DNA of 20,198 bases from Candidatus Izemoplasmatales bacterium (GCA_028691335.1 JAQUZK010000004.1:1-20198); one strand, 5' to 3'; numbered from the stretch's first letter, positions 7,516 through 14,986 are shown. Notes: a model not told the origin generated them from the letters alone. Made by a program: numbers and translations.

Positions 7516-8502
7516 ATGCTTAGATTAAAAGGTATTCACCATATAACAGCAATAACTAGTAGTGCAGAAAAAATTTATAATTTTTTTACTTATGTTTTAG
7601 GTCTTAGATTGGTTAAGAAGACAGTAAACCAAGATGATATTAACACATATCATTTATTTTTCTCTGATGATATCGGCTCTCCTGGAACTGATATTACTTT
7701 TTTCGATTTCAAAGGAGTTGAAAAACATCAGGCAGGTACTGATGAAATAGGAAGGATTGGATTTAGAGTAAATAATGATGAAGCTTTAGATTATTGGATT
7801 AGAAGATTAAATCATTATGGAGTTAAATTTCAAAGAAAAGATATTTTTAATAAAAAAGCAATATTTTTCGAAGATTTTGACAATCAAGAATATTCAATAT
7901 ATTCAGATGAACATGGGTATCAATCTAATTCCGGGATTCCATGGAAAAAAGGTCCTGTTCCAGACGATTACGCTATTATTGGTTTAGGACCTACTTTTTT
8001 AAAAGTTCAAGACTTATCAAGAATGAAAGATGTACTTGTTAATTATTTAGGTATGAGAATTACAGATAATAATGATAATTTATCACTATTTGAGATGGGC
8101 GAAGGCGGCAACGGTTCAAGTTTAATTGTAGAACATCTAAAAGGTTATCGTGGAATACAAGGCTATGGAGGAGTACACCATATAGCTTTTATTATAGAAG
8201 ACAAAGATGAATTATTTGAGTGGATTAACCACTTGAATAAGTTAGGCGCTTTACACTCAGGCTACGTTGATAGATTTTATTTCAAATCTCTTTATACTAG
8301 GCTATATCCAAATATTTTATTTGAATTCGCAACAGAAGGCCCAGGTTTTATTGATGAAGATGAGGATTACGAAATTCTTGGTGAAACTCTGGCTCTACCG
8401 CCAAAACTAAAAGATAAAAGAAAATATATAGAATCAGTAATTAAGCCTATTAACACAGTAAGAAGTAACTTGAAAATTGAAAAGGAGTATTTAAATGAAT
8501 AA
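7516..8502 (+). CDS. mhqE: Ring-cleaving dioxygenase / glyoxalase-type VOC protein, MhqE/MhqA-like
   Basis: Two-domain vicinal-oxygen-chelate protein; relatives are hydroquinone-type ring-cleavage dioxygenases thought to remove quinone-derived electrophiles. The N-terminal VOC domain starts with GIHHITAITSS and has LGLRLVKKTVNQDD and SPGTDITFFDF. The second domain has GYGGVHHIAF and LFEFATEGPGF. By analogy with PcpA the metal ligands are His9, His222 and Glu270, with very similar spacing. I start at the ATG at 7516, eight bases after AAAGGAG; an in-frame GTG at 7507 overlaps that ribosome site and is rejected. It is the first gene of an operon with a MarR regulator and an MhqD-like esterase, the content of the Staphylococcus aureus mhqRED operon in another order. 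The exact substrate is unknown. Confidence 0.88.
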   Translation: MLRLKGIHHITAITSSAEKIYNFFTYVLGLRLVKKTVNQDDINTYHLFFSDDIGSPGTDITFFDFKGVEKHQAGTDEIGRIGFRVNNDEALDYWIRRLNHYGVKFQRKDIFNKKAIFFEDFDNQEYSIYSDEHGYQSNSGIPWKKGPVPDDYAIIGLGPTFLKVQDLSRMKDVLVNYLGMRITDNNDNLSLFEMGEGGNGSSLIVEHLKGYRGIQGYGGVHHIAFIIEDKDELFEWINHLNKLGALHSGYVDRFYFKSLYTRLYPNILFEFATEGPGFIDEDEDYEILGETLALPPKLKDKRKYIESVIKPINTVRSNLKIEKEYLNE

Positions 8503-8923
8503 TTTAAAAACAATAACAGTTCTATTTAGGGCTTATAATTCTTTAGAAAAAATGATACGTGATGATGTTTTTCAATATGGTTTAAATGTTTCTGAGTTTT
8601 CAGTTCTTGAAGCATTATACCATAAAGAAAAATTAAGTGTAAAAGGTGTAATTGATAAAGTTTTGGTTCCAAATAGTTCTATGTCATATGTAATAGAGAA
8701 TTTAGTTAAAAAAAATTATATTAGTAAAAACAAATCTGATATCGATAAACGATCATTCTATCTACAATTAACTGATGTTGGAAAAAGTATTATGGATAGG
8801 ATTTTCCCGATTCATAAGAAAAATATGCGAAGTATTCTTGATGTGTTAGATGAAAAAGAAGAAGAAGTTTTACAAAAAGCACTTATTAAAATTGGTAAAA
8901 CGAGTAAGATAGTAAAGCAATGA
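8495..8923 (+). CDS. mhqR: MarR-family repressor, MhqR-like
   Basis: Winged-helix dimeric repressor of 142 residues, normal MarR length. The core runs from FSVLEALYHKEKLSVKGVID through the recognition-helix region VPNSSMSYVIENLVKK to the wing ISKNKSDIDKRSFYLQLTDVG, where the Asp-x-Arg pair typical of the MarR wing appears as DKR. The protein contains no cysteine, so it cannot sense by thiol oxidation and should bind its ligand directly, as proposed for MhqR. It overlaps mhqE by 8 bases behind AAAAGGAG, and its TGA stop overlaps the mhqD start (ATGA). The palindrome in its own operon promoter implies autorepression. MarR membership is certain; the MhqR call rests on neighbours and operator. 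Confidence 0.88.
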   Translation: MNNLKTITVLFRAYNSLEKMIRDDVFQYGLNVSEFSVLEALYHKEKLSVKGVIDKVLVPNSSMSYVIENLVKKNYISKNKSDIDKRSFYLQLTDVGKSIMDRIFPIHKKNMRSILDVLDEKEEEVLQKALIKIGKTSKIVKQ

Positions 8924-9534
8924 AACATTTATATTTAGATAAAAAATCTAGTAATTTAATTATATTGTTGCACGGCACAGGCGGAGATGAACGTAGTTTA
9001 CTGGGTATCTCAGAGTATATTGATGAAAAAGCTTCGGTTTTAGCGCTTAGAGGAAATATAATCGAGAATGGAATGAATAGATTTTTTAAACGACTTAAGC
9101 CAGGTGTTTTAGATTTTAATAGTCTCAAAGAAGAAACTATAAATCTAAAGATATTTATAGACGAGTTTCTAGAAAAGTTAGAAGAAAAACCAAAAATATT
9201 TATTTTGGGATATTCAAATGGCGCAAATATTTTAGCTTCTTTTCTAAAGCTTTTCGGTTCTGATTTTCAAGGCTCAATATTATTACATCCTATGTTTCCG
9301 TTTGAAAACACAGAATCAAAAAACTTAGTTAATCAAAAAATATTTATTTCATACGGTATTAATGATTCGATGGTTAATCATCAAGATGTTTTAAAATTAA
9401 ATAGTCTTTTTGTTAAAAATGGTGCTTTAGTATCATTGTATAAATATAATAGTGGACATAGTATTTCAAATGAAGAACTAAATGATCTAAAGATTTGGTA
9501 TAATTATAATAAAAAAAAGGAACTTCTTATTTAA
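8920..9534 (+). CDS. mhqD: Alpha/beta-hydrolase, carboxylesterase/phospholipase family, MhqD-like
   Basis: Cytoplasmic serine hydrolase of 204 residues. Visible are the oxyanion-hole segment LLHGTGGDE (residues 16-24), the nucleophile elbow LGYSNGAN (Ser99), the acid in GINDSMV (Asp149) and the catalytic His180 in NSGHSIS. ALRGN near residue 42 is also typical of the carboxylesterase/phospholipase family. In Bacillus and Staphylococcus the homologue mhqD is induced by quinones with mhqE, though its physiological substrate is not established. Its start overlaps the mhqR stop in ATGA, indicating coupled translation. The stop TAA lies within the loop of the terminator that follows. Confidence 0.87.
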   Translation: MKHLYLDKKSSNLIILLHGTGGDERSLLGISEYIDEKASVLALRGNIIENGMNRFFKRLKPGVLDFNSLKEETINLKIFIDEFLEKLEEKPKIFILGYSNGANILASFLKLFGSDFQGSILLHPMFPFENTESKNLVNQKIFISYGINDSMVNHQDVLKLNSLFVKNGALVSLYKYNSGHSISNEELNDLKIWYNYNKKKELLI

Positions 9535-9545
9535 AAGTTCCTTTT
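9515..9545. terminator. Bidirectional terminator after mhqD
   Basis: Arms AAAAGGAACTT (9515-9525) and AAGTTCCTTTT (9535-9545) enclose a 9-base loop containing the mhqD stop. Four T end the plus-strand arm. On the minus strand a longer T-run follows, so it also serves the convergent membrane-protein gene that ends at 9546. Confidence 0.8.
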
Positions 9546-10247
9546 CTACTCTTGTGTTTTCAAAAATAGTTTTTTAATATTTACAACTTTTCCGTATACA
9601 ATTACTTTATCATCTTTTTTAATTATATCATCTTTTGTTACATTAGCATTGGTTTCTCTCCCTGTAATAATCGCTAAAACATTAATCATATAATCTTTTC
9701 TTATATTACTAATCTCAAGAGTTTTATCCTTTAAGGGTTCAGGAACATTTATTACTTTAACTTGTGCTATGGTATTAGCTCCAACATTATCTAAAATTTC
9801 AATAATATTACTTCCTCCACCATAAATTACTCAATTAGTTATTCTTTCAACAAATCCTCTTAGTAAAAACTCAAATACTCTTAACTTCTTTAATAAAAAT
9901 ACAATTATAAAAAATCCACCAAAGAAAAGGAAAAATAATAGCACATCAGATGATTTAGCTGAACCTAAAGTAATAAATACATTTACTAAAACTGATATAA
10001 CAGTTACATTTAAAATGAAACCTGATAACATAGTTACATTTGCTATTCTTCTTCTTACTCGGGAATTAATAATTAGTTCAGCTTCTTGAGTGGTGAAACC
10101 ACTGTTTGTGAATAATGAGATAACTTGGAATCTCGCTTTATCATTAGTCAATCCAGTCAATCTAAATATAATAGTAAAAATTTCTATAAATATGATGTAA
10201 ACCAATATTATTGCAGTACCCATCATAATTAGCGCTTCAACACTCAT
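9546..10247 (-). pseudogene. Three-helix membrane protein with RCK_C (TrkA_C) domain, interrupted by in-frame TGA
   Basis: The first 138 codons encode three hydrophobic helices (about residues 5-28, 68-95 and 101-122) and the conserved cytoplasmic stretch FRLTGLTNDKARFQVISLFT / NSGFTTQEAELI. This resembles Bacillota membrane proteins annotated with TrkA C-terminal domains. Codon 139 is TGA (9831-9833). Reading on in the same frame gives 94 further residues with no other stop until TAG at 9546-9548: VIYGGGSNIIEILDNVG, then an RCK_C domain with VPEPLKDKTLE, INVLAIITGRE and KKDDKVIVYG. RCK_C domains bind ligands such as cyclic di-AMP or nucleotides in ion channels and transporters. Both halves look well preserved, so this is a recent nonsense mutation, a sequence error, or readthrough. 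If the TGA is real, the product is a 138-residue membrane stub. AAAGGATG precedes the ATG. Confidence 0.75.
9831..9833 (-). other. In-frame TGA codon separating membrane and RCK_C segments
   Basis: The minus-strand reading is ERITN, TGA, VIYGGGSN in one frame. A single change (for example from AGA or CGA) would restore an uninterrupted 233-residue protein. The next base is G, not the leaky TGA-C context. The downstream GGTGGAGGAAG resembles a ribosome site, but no good in-frame start codon follows it. Confidence 0.8.
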
Positions 10248-10273
10248 TTATTTTACATCCTTTTCTTATTGTA

Positions 10274-10302
10274 ATTATAGCATTTTAATCAATCTTTGTG
10301 TA
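10274..10302 (-). promoter_or_regulatory. Candidate promoter of the RCK_C membrane-protein gene
   Basis: On the minus strand TACACA (10297-10302), 17 bases and a perfect TATAAT (10274-10279) lie just upstream of the gene. An intact promoter and ribosome site suggest the interrupted gene is still transcribed. Confidence 0.5.
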
Positions 10303-10351
10303 TGGTTAAACTAACTATTTATGAGAGTTTTATAGCAAAAATGCCTAGAAC

Positions 10352-10380
10352 GTGAAAAATAACGTATTTTATGTTATAAT
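10352..10380 (+). promoter_or_regulatory. Promoter of the L25/Ctc gene
   Basis: GTGAAA (10352-10357), a 17-base spacer and an extended -10 TGTTATAAT (10372-10380). In B. subtilis ctc is a sigma-B gene; here the visible boxes look like sigma-A with an extended -10. Confidence 0.6.
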
Positions 10381-10416
10381 ATTAATGTTAAGAAATTTTT
10401 TTATAGGAGGAAAATT

Positions 10417-11025
10417 ATGAAATTAGAAAAGAGAACTGAAAATTTAAAGAATGTTAGAGCTTCTCATATGATACCGGGAGTACTTTTTGGAAAGACTATC
10501 GAGCCTGAATCTATTCAAGTAGAAGAAAAAGAGTTTAATAGCGCTCTAAAGGAATTTGGGTTAACTCAAACATTTGATGTTAAATTGGGCAGAAAAAAAC
10601 ATAAAGTCTATATAAAAGAAGTTCAAAGACATCACGTTAACCATAACGAATTTTTAAATGTAAAATTTTTAAAGGTTATGGAAGGAGACATGATTAAAGC
10701 TAATTTACCAATTAATATTATAGGCAGGGAAAAAATAGAGAAACCAGGAGTAATTGTTCAATTATTAACTGCCTCTATAGAAGTAGAATATGAAGTAGGA
10801 GAAGGTATCGCTCACATAGATGTAGACGTTTCTAATTTAAAAGTTGGAGATTCAATTAAAATTGAAGATTTAGCTATTCCTGAAGGGATTAATATTCTTG
10901 AATCAGGAGAAAATTTGATCGTAAATGTTAGTGAAACAAAATATGTAAACGAAGATGAACAAGAAGAAAAAGAAGAAATCGATCCTATGGATGTTGAAGT
11001 AATAACAGAGAAAACTGAAGAGTAA
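10417..11025 (+). CDS. rplY: 50S ribosomal protein L25 / general stress protein Ctc
   Basis: Binds 5S rRNA in the large ribosomal subunit. The N-terminal L25 domain (about residues 1-90) contains the modified arginine-glycine entry RASHMIPGVLFGKTIEP and VYIKEVQRHHVNHNEFLNVKFLKV. The C-terminal beta domain (about 95-180) has LPINIIGREKIEKPGVIVQ and DVDVSNLKVGDSIKIEDL, as in the long TL5/Ctc form. A Glu/Asp-rich tail follows, ending ITEKTEE. At 202 residues it matches the two-domain form. The start sits behind TAGGAGG at normal spacing. It is monocistronic: it diverges from the membrane-protein gene and converges on the endonuclease gene across a long hairpin. Confidence 0.95.
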   Translation: MKLEKRTENLKNVRASHMIPGVLFGKTIEPESIQVEEKEFNSALKEFGLTQTFDVKLGRKKHKVYIKEVQRHHVNHNEFLNVKFLKVMEGDMIKANLPINIIGREKIEKPGVIVQLLTASIEVEYEVGEGIAHIDVDVSNLKVGDSIKIEDLAIPEGINILESGENLIVNVSETKYVNEDEQEEKEEIDPMDVEVITEKTEE

Positions 11026-11027
11026 TA

Positions 11028-11068
11028 AAAATGCTAGCAAATTATAAAAAAATTTGCTAGCATTTTTT
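11028..11068. terminator. Strong bidirectional terminator between rplY and the endonuclease gene
   Basis: Perfect 16-base arms AAAATGCTAGCAAATT (11028-11043) and AATTTGCTAGCATTTT (11051-11066) with a 7-base loop, followed by T to 11068. The minus-strand copy ends in TTTTATTACT, so it can also stop transcripts of the convergent endonuclease gene, whose stop codon touches it. Confidence 0.9.
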
Positions 11069-12221
11069 AATTTGATGAGCCCCAAATTAATTCAACTAGT
11101 TCTGGCCTATCAATGAATGGATTACGATTTCTTTGATAAGAATATATTACTTGGTTTCTCAAAACTTCTTTTTCTGATACAGGATCTTGAATATGCCATT
11201 TCAGTAAATCTTCTAAATACCCATAAAAAGGTAGTTTGGATGATTTGTCTACTATTAAGTCATTAGTGAGTTCTAAATCAACCATGTCTCCCTCTTCACC
11301 TTCATAACGAACTGCCATATAGAACAGCATTCTAGCGACGTCACCTTTAACTTCGTCCCTTGGTTCAAAACTCCATTCATTACAGGTGTAATTACCATAG
11401 CCGACATCTGTCACATTTTGATCAGTTTCAGAGTTACAATCTTCGAACATTCGATTATTCTTAATTGAGTTCATAGTCCTTTCGGCGGCTACAAGATGAT
11501 GTAAGTCGGTATGAGCGCCCATATCTAAAACAGAAGTAGTTCCTTCCTTTATTTCAAAATCTCCTCTTGATTTAGACCATATGTGCTCTCTATTCCATTC
11601 TATTATTTCGACTTCACTTTCAATTTTCATTTCGCAAAAATCCGGTGGATAAGTTGTGTCTTGACAATCTTTATACCAAGATAACCCTGTGTAAAATAAA
11701 ATTACGTTATTTGGATTATCTGGATCTTCATCAGCTTCTTTTAGTATATCCCAAACATCAGTTTCATCATCAGTATAAGGAAATTCAATATGACCTGTGA
11801 TTATATCATTGAGTTTTGATTTAAGCTCTTCACCCTGTAGGCCTTCGATAGAATCATAATAACCTTTAGGAATAAACATTGAGCCATCAAAACTTTCAAC
11901 TATTTCGATTGTATAACTATAGACAGCTTTATTTCCTGCGTTATCAATAGCGGTCAAAGTTATAGTTTGAAGCCCTTCTAAATTTATGTTAAAGTCACTA
12001 GATCTCTCGACTGTACAAGTTTTATCAATGTTATCTTCGCATTTGATTATAGAGTAGTCAAAGTCCGTTCCTAATCTGTAAAAACTAGGGAGTTCATCAA
12101 TATTGATGACTGGAGCTTGTTGATCTAATATACTGTTTATACGTTCCGGACCTATAAGATAGTATATTCCAAATCCTATAATGATTAATACGAATCCTAA
12201 AACACTGATTTTCTTTTTCAT
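11067..12221 (-). CDS. Membrane-anchored extracellular endonuclease I family nuclease with Ig-like domain
   Basis: An N-terminal KKK plus hydrophobic helix (residues about 5-23) should act as an uncleaved anchor or signal peptide; no lipobox cysteine is seen. Residues about 36-108 look like a DUF5011/Ig-like beta domain (QAPVINIDE to AGNKAVYSYTIEIVE). The endonuclease I domain has the beta-beta-alpha-metal motif in WNREHIWSKSRGDF (His213), then DLHHLVAAERTMNSIKNNRMFED and RDEVKGDVARMLFYMAVRYEG, and ends with QRNRNPFIDRPE. Six cysteines fall as close pairs (61/69, 186/196, 262/280), consistent with disulfides outside the cell. The likely role is degradation of external DNA for nucleotides or phosphate. 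AGGAGG precedes the ATG at 12221. It lies downstream of the araC gene on the same strand with a terminator between. Confidence 0.9.
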   Translation of the reverse strand: MKKKISVLGFVLIIIGFGIYYLIGPERINSILDQQAPVINIDELPSFYRLGTDFDYSIIKCEDNIDKTCTVERSSDFNINLEGLQTITLTAIDNAGNKAVYSYTIEIVESFDGSMFIPKGYYDSIEGLQGEELKSKLNDIITGHIEFPYTDDETDVWDILKEADEDPDNPNNVILFYTGLSWYKDCQDTTYPPDFCEMKIESEVEIIEWNREHIWSKSRGDFEIKEGTTSVLDMGAHTDLHHLVAAERTMNSIKNNRMFEDCNSETDQNVTDVGYGNYTCNEWSFEPRDEVKGDVARMLFYMAVRYEGEEGDMVDLELTNDLIVDKSSKLPFYGYLEDLLKWHIQDPVSEKEVLRNQVIYSYQRNRNPFIDRPELVELIWGSSN

Positions 12222-12251
12222 TAAATTTCCTCCTAATATTTTGCTACAGTT

Positions 12252-12279
12252 ATTTTATCACAATAAACATAAATGTAAA
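12252..12279 (-). promoter_or_regulatory. Candidate promoter of the endonuclease gene
   Basis: On the minus strand TTTACA (12274-12279), 16 bases and TAAAAT (12252-12257), each five of six to consensus. The -35 overlaps the outer base of the araC terminator hairpin. Confidence 0.5.
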
Positions 12280-12307
12280 ACCCATTGATTTTTACTCAAT
12301 GGGTTTT
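12277..12307 (-). terminator. Terminator of the AraC-type regulator gene
   Basis: Arms AAAACCCATTGA (12277-12288) and TCAATGGGTTTT (12296-12307) with a 7-base loop holding the araC stop codon (12292-12294). In the gene direction it ends in only four T, so termination may be partial and allow readthrough into the endonuclease gene. Confidence 0.7.
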
Positions 12308-13470
12308 TTTCTATAGTCGCTAGGTGATAGCCCTGTTACTTTCTTGAAAGAATTTGAGAAGTGTGAACTGTTGGCAAAATTGAGAAGAACAGCTATATCA
12401 AGAATATTATAGTCTGTTTCATTAAGAAGTGTTTTTGCTTCTTCAATTTTTGTTTGGATTATGTACTCAGAAATGGTTATTCCCATTTCTTTCTTAAATA
12501 GTCTTGAAAGGTGTTCTTTGGTTATATATAAATCTTTAGCAATATCTTCTAAAGAAATTTTACTAGTTAAATTTTTACGAATATATAAAATAATCTTTCG
12601 TATATTAGTACTATATTTAAGTAAAGTGTAATCTCTTACTGCTTTTGCATAAGTGATTAAAATCTTTTGAGCAATTGTTCTAATTTCACTAGATAAACTT
12701 ATTTTATTAATGTGGAACTTAAGGTTTACAGATATTTTATTAGCTAAAACTAAATCTACTCCGGCTTTTATAGCTTCACGATTACATAAAGCATCAAAAA
12801 TCATCAAATTTGTTTTCATGTTTGTAAAAGAATTATTTCGATATACTAAATGTTGAGTAGAGATATTTTGAAAATCAAATTTCTGTGCCGTATCAACATC
12901 GCCATTCTTAACAATGTTTATCAACATGTCTTCAATTTCTATACTTTTCTCTATTTGTTTCTGAGTATAGTCGTTATCTTTAGTTACATTGGAAGGAGTT
13001 AAGTCTAGTTGACTTAATTTTACATTTAATATGTTTGGAAGGTCTTCTTCAAGGAAATTTAATTTGTTTAGTATATTGACGATTATATTTTGTTGGAAAT
13101 CAGACAATATTTTGAGAGAGTTATAAAAACTTTCTAGCATTTCAGAATCGTTATTGATAAGACGATACTGCAATATAAGAGTATTTATATATTTTTCATA
13201 GTCATCGTTAATTAAAAACGGGCCTATTAAAACATTTTTCAGATTTGAAAAAATACACAAGAAAGTAAGACCAAATTTATTTTGGACTCTAATTACACGA
13301 TTATCTTTATGACTTTCTATAATCGCTTGTTTTTGACTATCAATATCTTTTATTAACTGATCAGGTAGTATTAACTGATTAGTTTCATAAATCTTCACAT
13401 CTTCATTGTAGATAGTAAGCGAGATATTGGTCATATAATAAATGTTGTAAGCAAATTTTTCCAGTTTCAT
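12292..13470 (-). CDS. AraC-family transcriptional regulator
   Basis: DNA-binding regulator of 392 residues. The last roughly 100 residues form the double helix-turn-helix: SLEDIAKDLYITKEHLSRLF as the first motif, and ILDIAVLLNFANSSHFSNSF followed by KKVTGLSPSDYRKKP as the second, with the family signature. The N-terminal 280 residues have no cupin-like AraC sensor pattern that I recognise; the FLCIFSNLKNVLIGPFLI segment suggests a compact alpha/beta sensor domain, and no membrane helix is present. GAGGG lies before the ATG. The gene has a consensus promoter and direct repeats upstream, so autoregulation is plausible. Likely targets are neighbours such as the endonuclease downstream or the peptidase upstream, but nothing in the sequence proves this. 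Confidence 0.88.
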   Translation of the reverse strand: MKLEKFAYNIYYMTNISLTIYNEDVKIYETNQLILPDQLIKDIDSQKQAIIESHKDNRVIRVQNKFGLTFLCIFSNLKNVLIGPFLINDDYEKYINTLILQYRLINNDSEMLESFYNSLKILSDFQQNIIVNILNKLNFLEEDLPNILNVKLSQLDLTPSNVTKDNDYTQKQIEKSIEIEDMLINIVKNGDVDTAQKFDFQNISTQHLVYRNNSFTNMKTNLMIFDALCNREAIKAGVDLVLANKISVNLKFHINKISLSSEIRTIAQKILITYAKAVRDYTLLKYSTNIRKIILYIRKNLTSKISLEDIAKDLYITKEHLSRLFKKEMGITISEYIIQTKIEEAKTLLNETDYNILDIAVLLNFANSSHFSNSFKKVTGLSPSDYRKKPIE

Positions 13471-13491
13471 TCTTAACCCTCTTACTATGCA

Positions 13492-13520
13492 ATTATAAAG
13501 AAAAAACTAAAAAATGTCAA
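13492..13520 (-). promoter_or_regulatory. Consensus sigma-A promoter of the araC gene
   Basis: Minus-strand TTGACA (13515-13520), exactly 17 bases and TATAAT (13492-13497): a perfect consensus, the strongest promoter in the window, 22 bases before the gene. A regulator gene with such a promoter is expected to need repression. Confidence 0.85.
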
Positions 13521-13542
13521 TAAAACATTTTCAAATGTCAAA
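13512..13542 (-). repeat. Direct repeats TTGACATTT at the araC promoter
   Basis: Identical 9-base copies on the minus strand at 13512-13520 and 13534-13542, start to start 22 bases, about two helical turns, on one DNA face. The first contains the -35 box. Between them lies the inverted repeat ACATTT-GA-AAATGT (13525-13538). Tandem half-sites about 21 bases apart are typical of AraC-type binding, so this may be an autoregulatory site. Confidence 0.5.
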
Positions 13543-13676
13543 ATCGTGTATTTGTAAACAAGGAAATATTAATCTATAATTACTCTTTAAAAACGATAAC
13601 TTAATCTTTATAAATTAATATCTTTCAGAGTGTCCTCCTAAAATGTACATGTAAGAGGATTTTCTAATAAATAAAA

Positions 13677-13702
13677 AAGATCGCTTTTTTTTAAGCGATC
13701 TT
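13677..13702 (-). terminator. Terminator of the M29 aminopeptidase gene
   Basis: Arms AAGATCGCTT (13677-13686) and AAGCGATCTT (13693-13702) with a 6-base loop. In the gene direction the hairpin ends in six T. Confidence 0.85.
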
Positions 13703-13716
13703 CTAGCAAATAAGAA

Positions 13717-14952
13717 TTAAATTACAAAGTTTCCATCTTTAAATATTTGAATTTTCTTACCATCTTTTGTAATACCAACTATATCCATATCTTCGCTTCC
13801 GAACATAAAATCAGAATGAGACATGGAGTTATTATAACCTAACTTTTCTAAATCCTTAACTTCCATTTTTGTTCCACCCTTGATATTCATTGGATACGCT
13901 CTTCCTAATGCTAAATGGCAAGATGCATTTTCATCAAATAGGGTATTGAAGAATAAAATATTAGCCATAGAAATTGGTGAGTTATGACTGATTAGCGCAA
14001 CTTCACCTAAGTATGAACTTCCTTCATCAAATTCTATTAGATTTTTAAGAGTAGATTTTTCTTTCTTGGCATCATAGTTTATAACTTTTCCATCTTTAAA
14101 CTCAAGCCAGAAGTCTTCGATTAAATTTCCTTGATAATCTAGAGGTTTTGTGGCTACAACTTTACCGTTTACTCCGTATTTATGAGGCATAGTAAAGTTT
14201 TCTTCTGTAGGAATATTAGGGTTAAAAACAACACCAGTAGTTGCTTTTTCTTGTCCACCGGACCAAACATGATTATCTACTAGCTTAATTTTCAAGTCTG
14301 TACCTAGAGAGTTTTTAAAATGTAAAGTATCAAATTGAAAATCATTAAGTACTTTATTATGTTTGATTAAAGTAGAGTTATGATTATTCCATTCTTCAAC
14401 TGGATTAGTATCTTCTTTCACTCTAGAAGCTTTAAATATAGCATCCCATAAAGCTTCAGTAGCTTTTTCTTCAGGCAAATTAGGGAAAACTTTATTTGCC
14501 CATATAGGATTTGATGCGGCAATTATAGTCCATTGTGATCTATTACCCATCATATGTTCGCGATAGAAACTTAGAGCTTTACTAGATGCGATACCTGCGG
14601 CTTGAATTTTACTGGAATCTAAGCCTTTATTGGCTCCAGGAATTGGTGATACTATAGAAATAACACAAGCTCCATTATCAACGAAGTACTTCATTCTATC
14701 GATGGAGTATTGCGGGATGTCTTGTAATGTTTCAATAGTTTCATATTCGTATGAGTATCTTCCAGCTAATTCATCTCTCCAGTTAATAATAACTTTCTTG
14801 GCTCCAGCTTTATAAGCATTTTTTGTTACTTTTCTAGCAATTTCAGCTGCTTGAGTCGGTGCGTTTACAACAACGATTTGGTCCTTTTGAACGTTAGCAC
14901 CAATAACAACGGCTAAATTAGCTAATTTGTCTAATAATATTTCTTTTGGCAT
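13717..14952 (-). CDS. M29-family metallo-aminopeptidase (PepS/AmpS type)
   Basis: Cytoplasmic two-metal aminopeptidase that removes N-terminal residues from peptides. Its 411 residues match the family. The metal-ligand region is intact: GEVALI (Glu317), FDENASCHLALG (Glu341, His346) and SMSHSDFMFGS (His379, Asp381). Assignment of individual ligands is by analogy with AmpS/AmpT. The N-terminal domain starts LLDKLANLAVVIGANVQKDQIVVV, also typical. AAAGGATA precedes the ATG. It is monocistronic with its own terminator, and its promoter region diverges from the dehydrogenase operon. Together with PepC at the left end of the window it suggests active peptide use. Confidence 0.94.
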   Translation of the reverse strand: MPKEILLDKLANLAVVIGANVQKDQIVVVNAPTQAAEIARKVTKNAYKAGAKKVIINWRDELAGRYSYEYETIETLQDIPQYSIDRMKYFVDNGACVISIVSPIPGANKGLDSSKIQAAGIASSKALSFYREHMMGNRSQWTIIAASNPIWANKVFPNLPEEKATEALWDAIFKASRVKEDTNPVEEWNNHNSTLIKHNKVLNDFQFDTLHFKNSLGTDLKIKLVDNHVWSGGQEKATTGVVFNPNIPTEENFTMPHKYGVNGKVVATKPLDYQGNLIEDFWLEFKDGKVINYDAKKEKSTLKNLIEFDEGSSYLGEVALISHNSPISMANILFFNTLFDENASCHLALGRAYPMNIKGGTKMEVKDLEKLGYNNSMSHSDFMFGSEDMDIVGITKDGKKIQIFKDGNFVI

Positions 14953-14986
14953 TTTTTGTATCCTTTCTTATTAGTTTCTAAACTTT

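Noticed and set aside
9831..9833. TGA decoded as tryptophan (Mycoplasma-type code)
   Set aside because: No other gene in 20 kb contains an in-frame TGA, tryptophan is encoded by TGG everywhere, and TGA ends lplA and the marR gene at positions fitting family lengths and an ATGA overlap.
9831..9833. Selenocysteine insertion at the TGA
   Set aside because: The family has no redox cysteine at this point, and I see no convincing insertion hairpin immediately downstream.
13621..13663. Hairpin-like TCCTC...GAGGA with a central ATGTACAT followed by TTTT in the araC/M29 gap
   Set aside because: Only five paired bases around a 17-base loop, with no plus-strand gene to terminate. It may be a small operator but cannot be supported.
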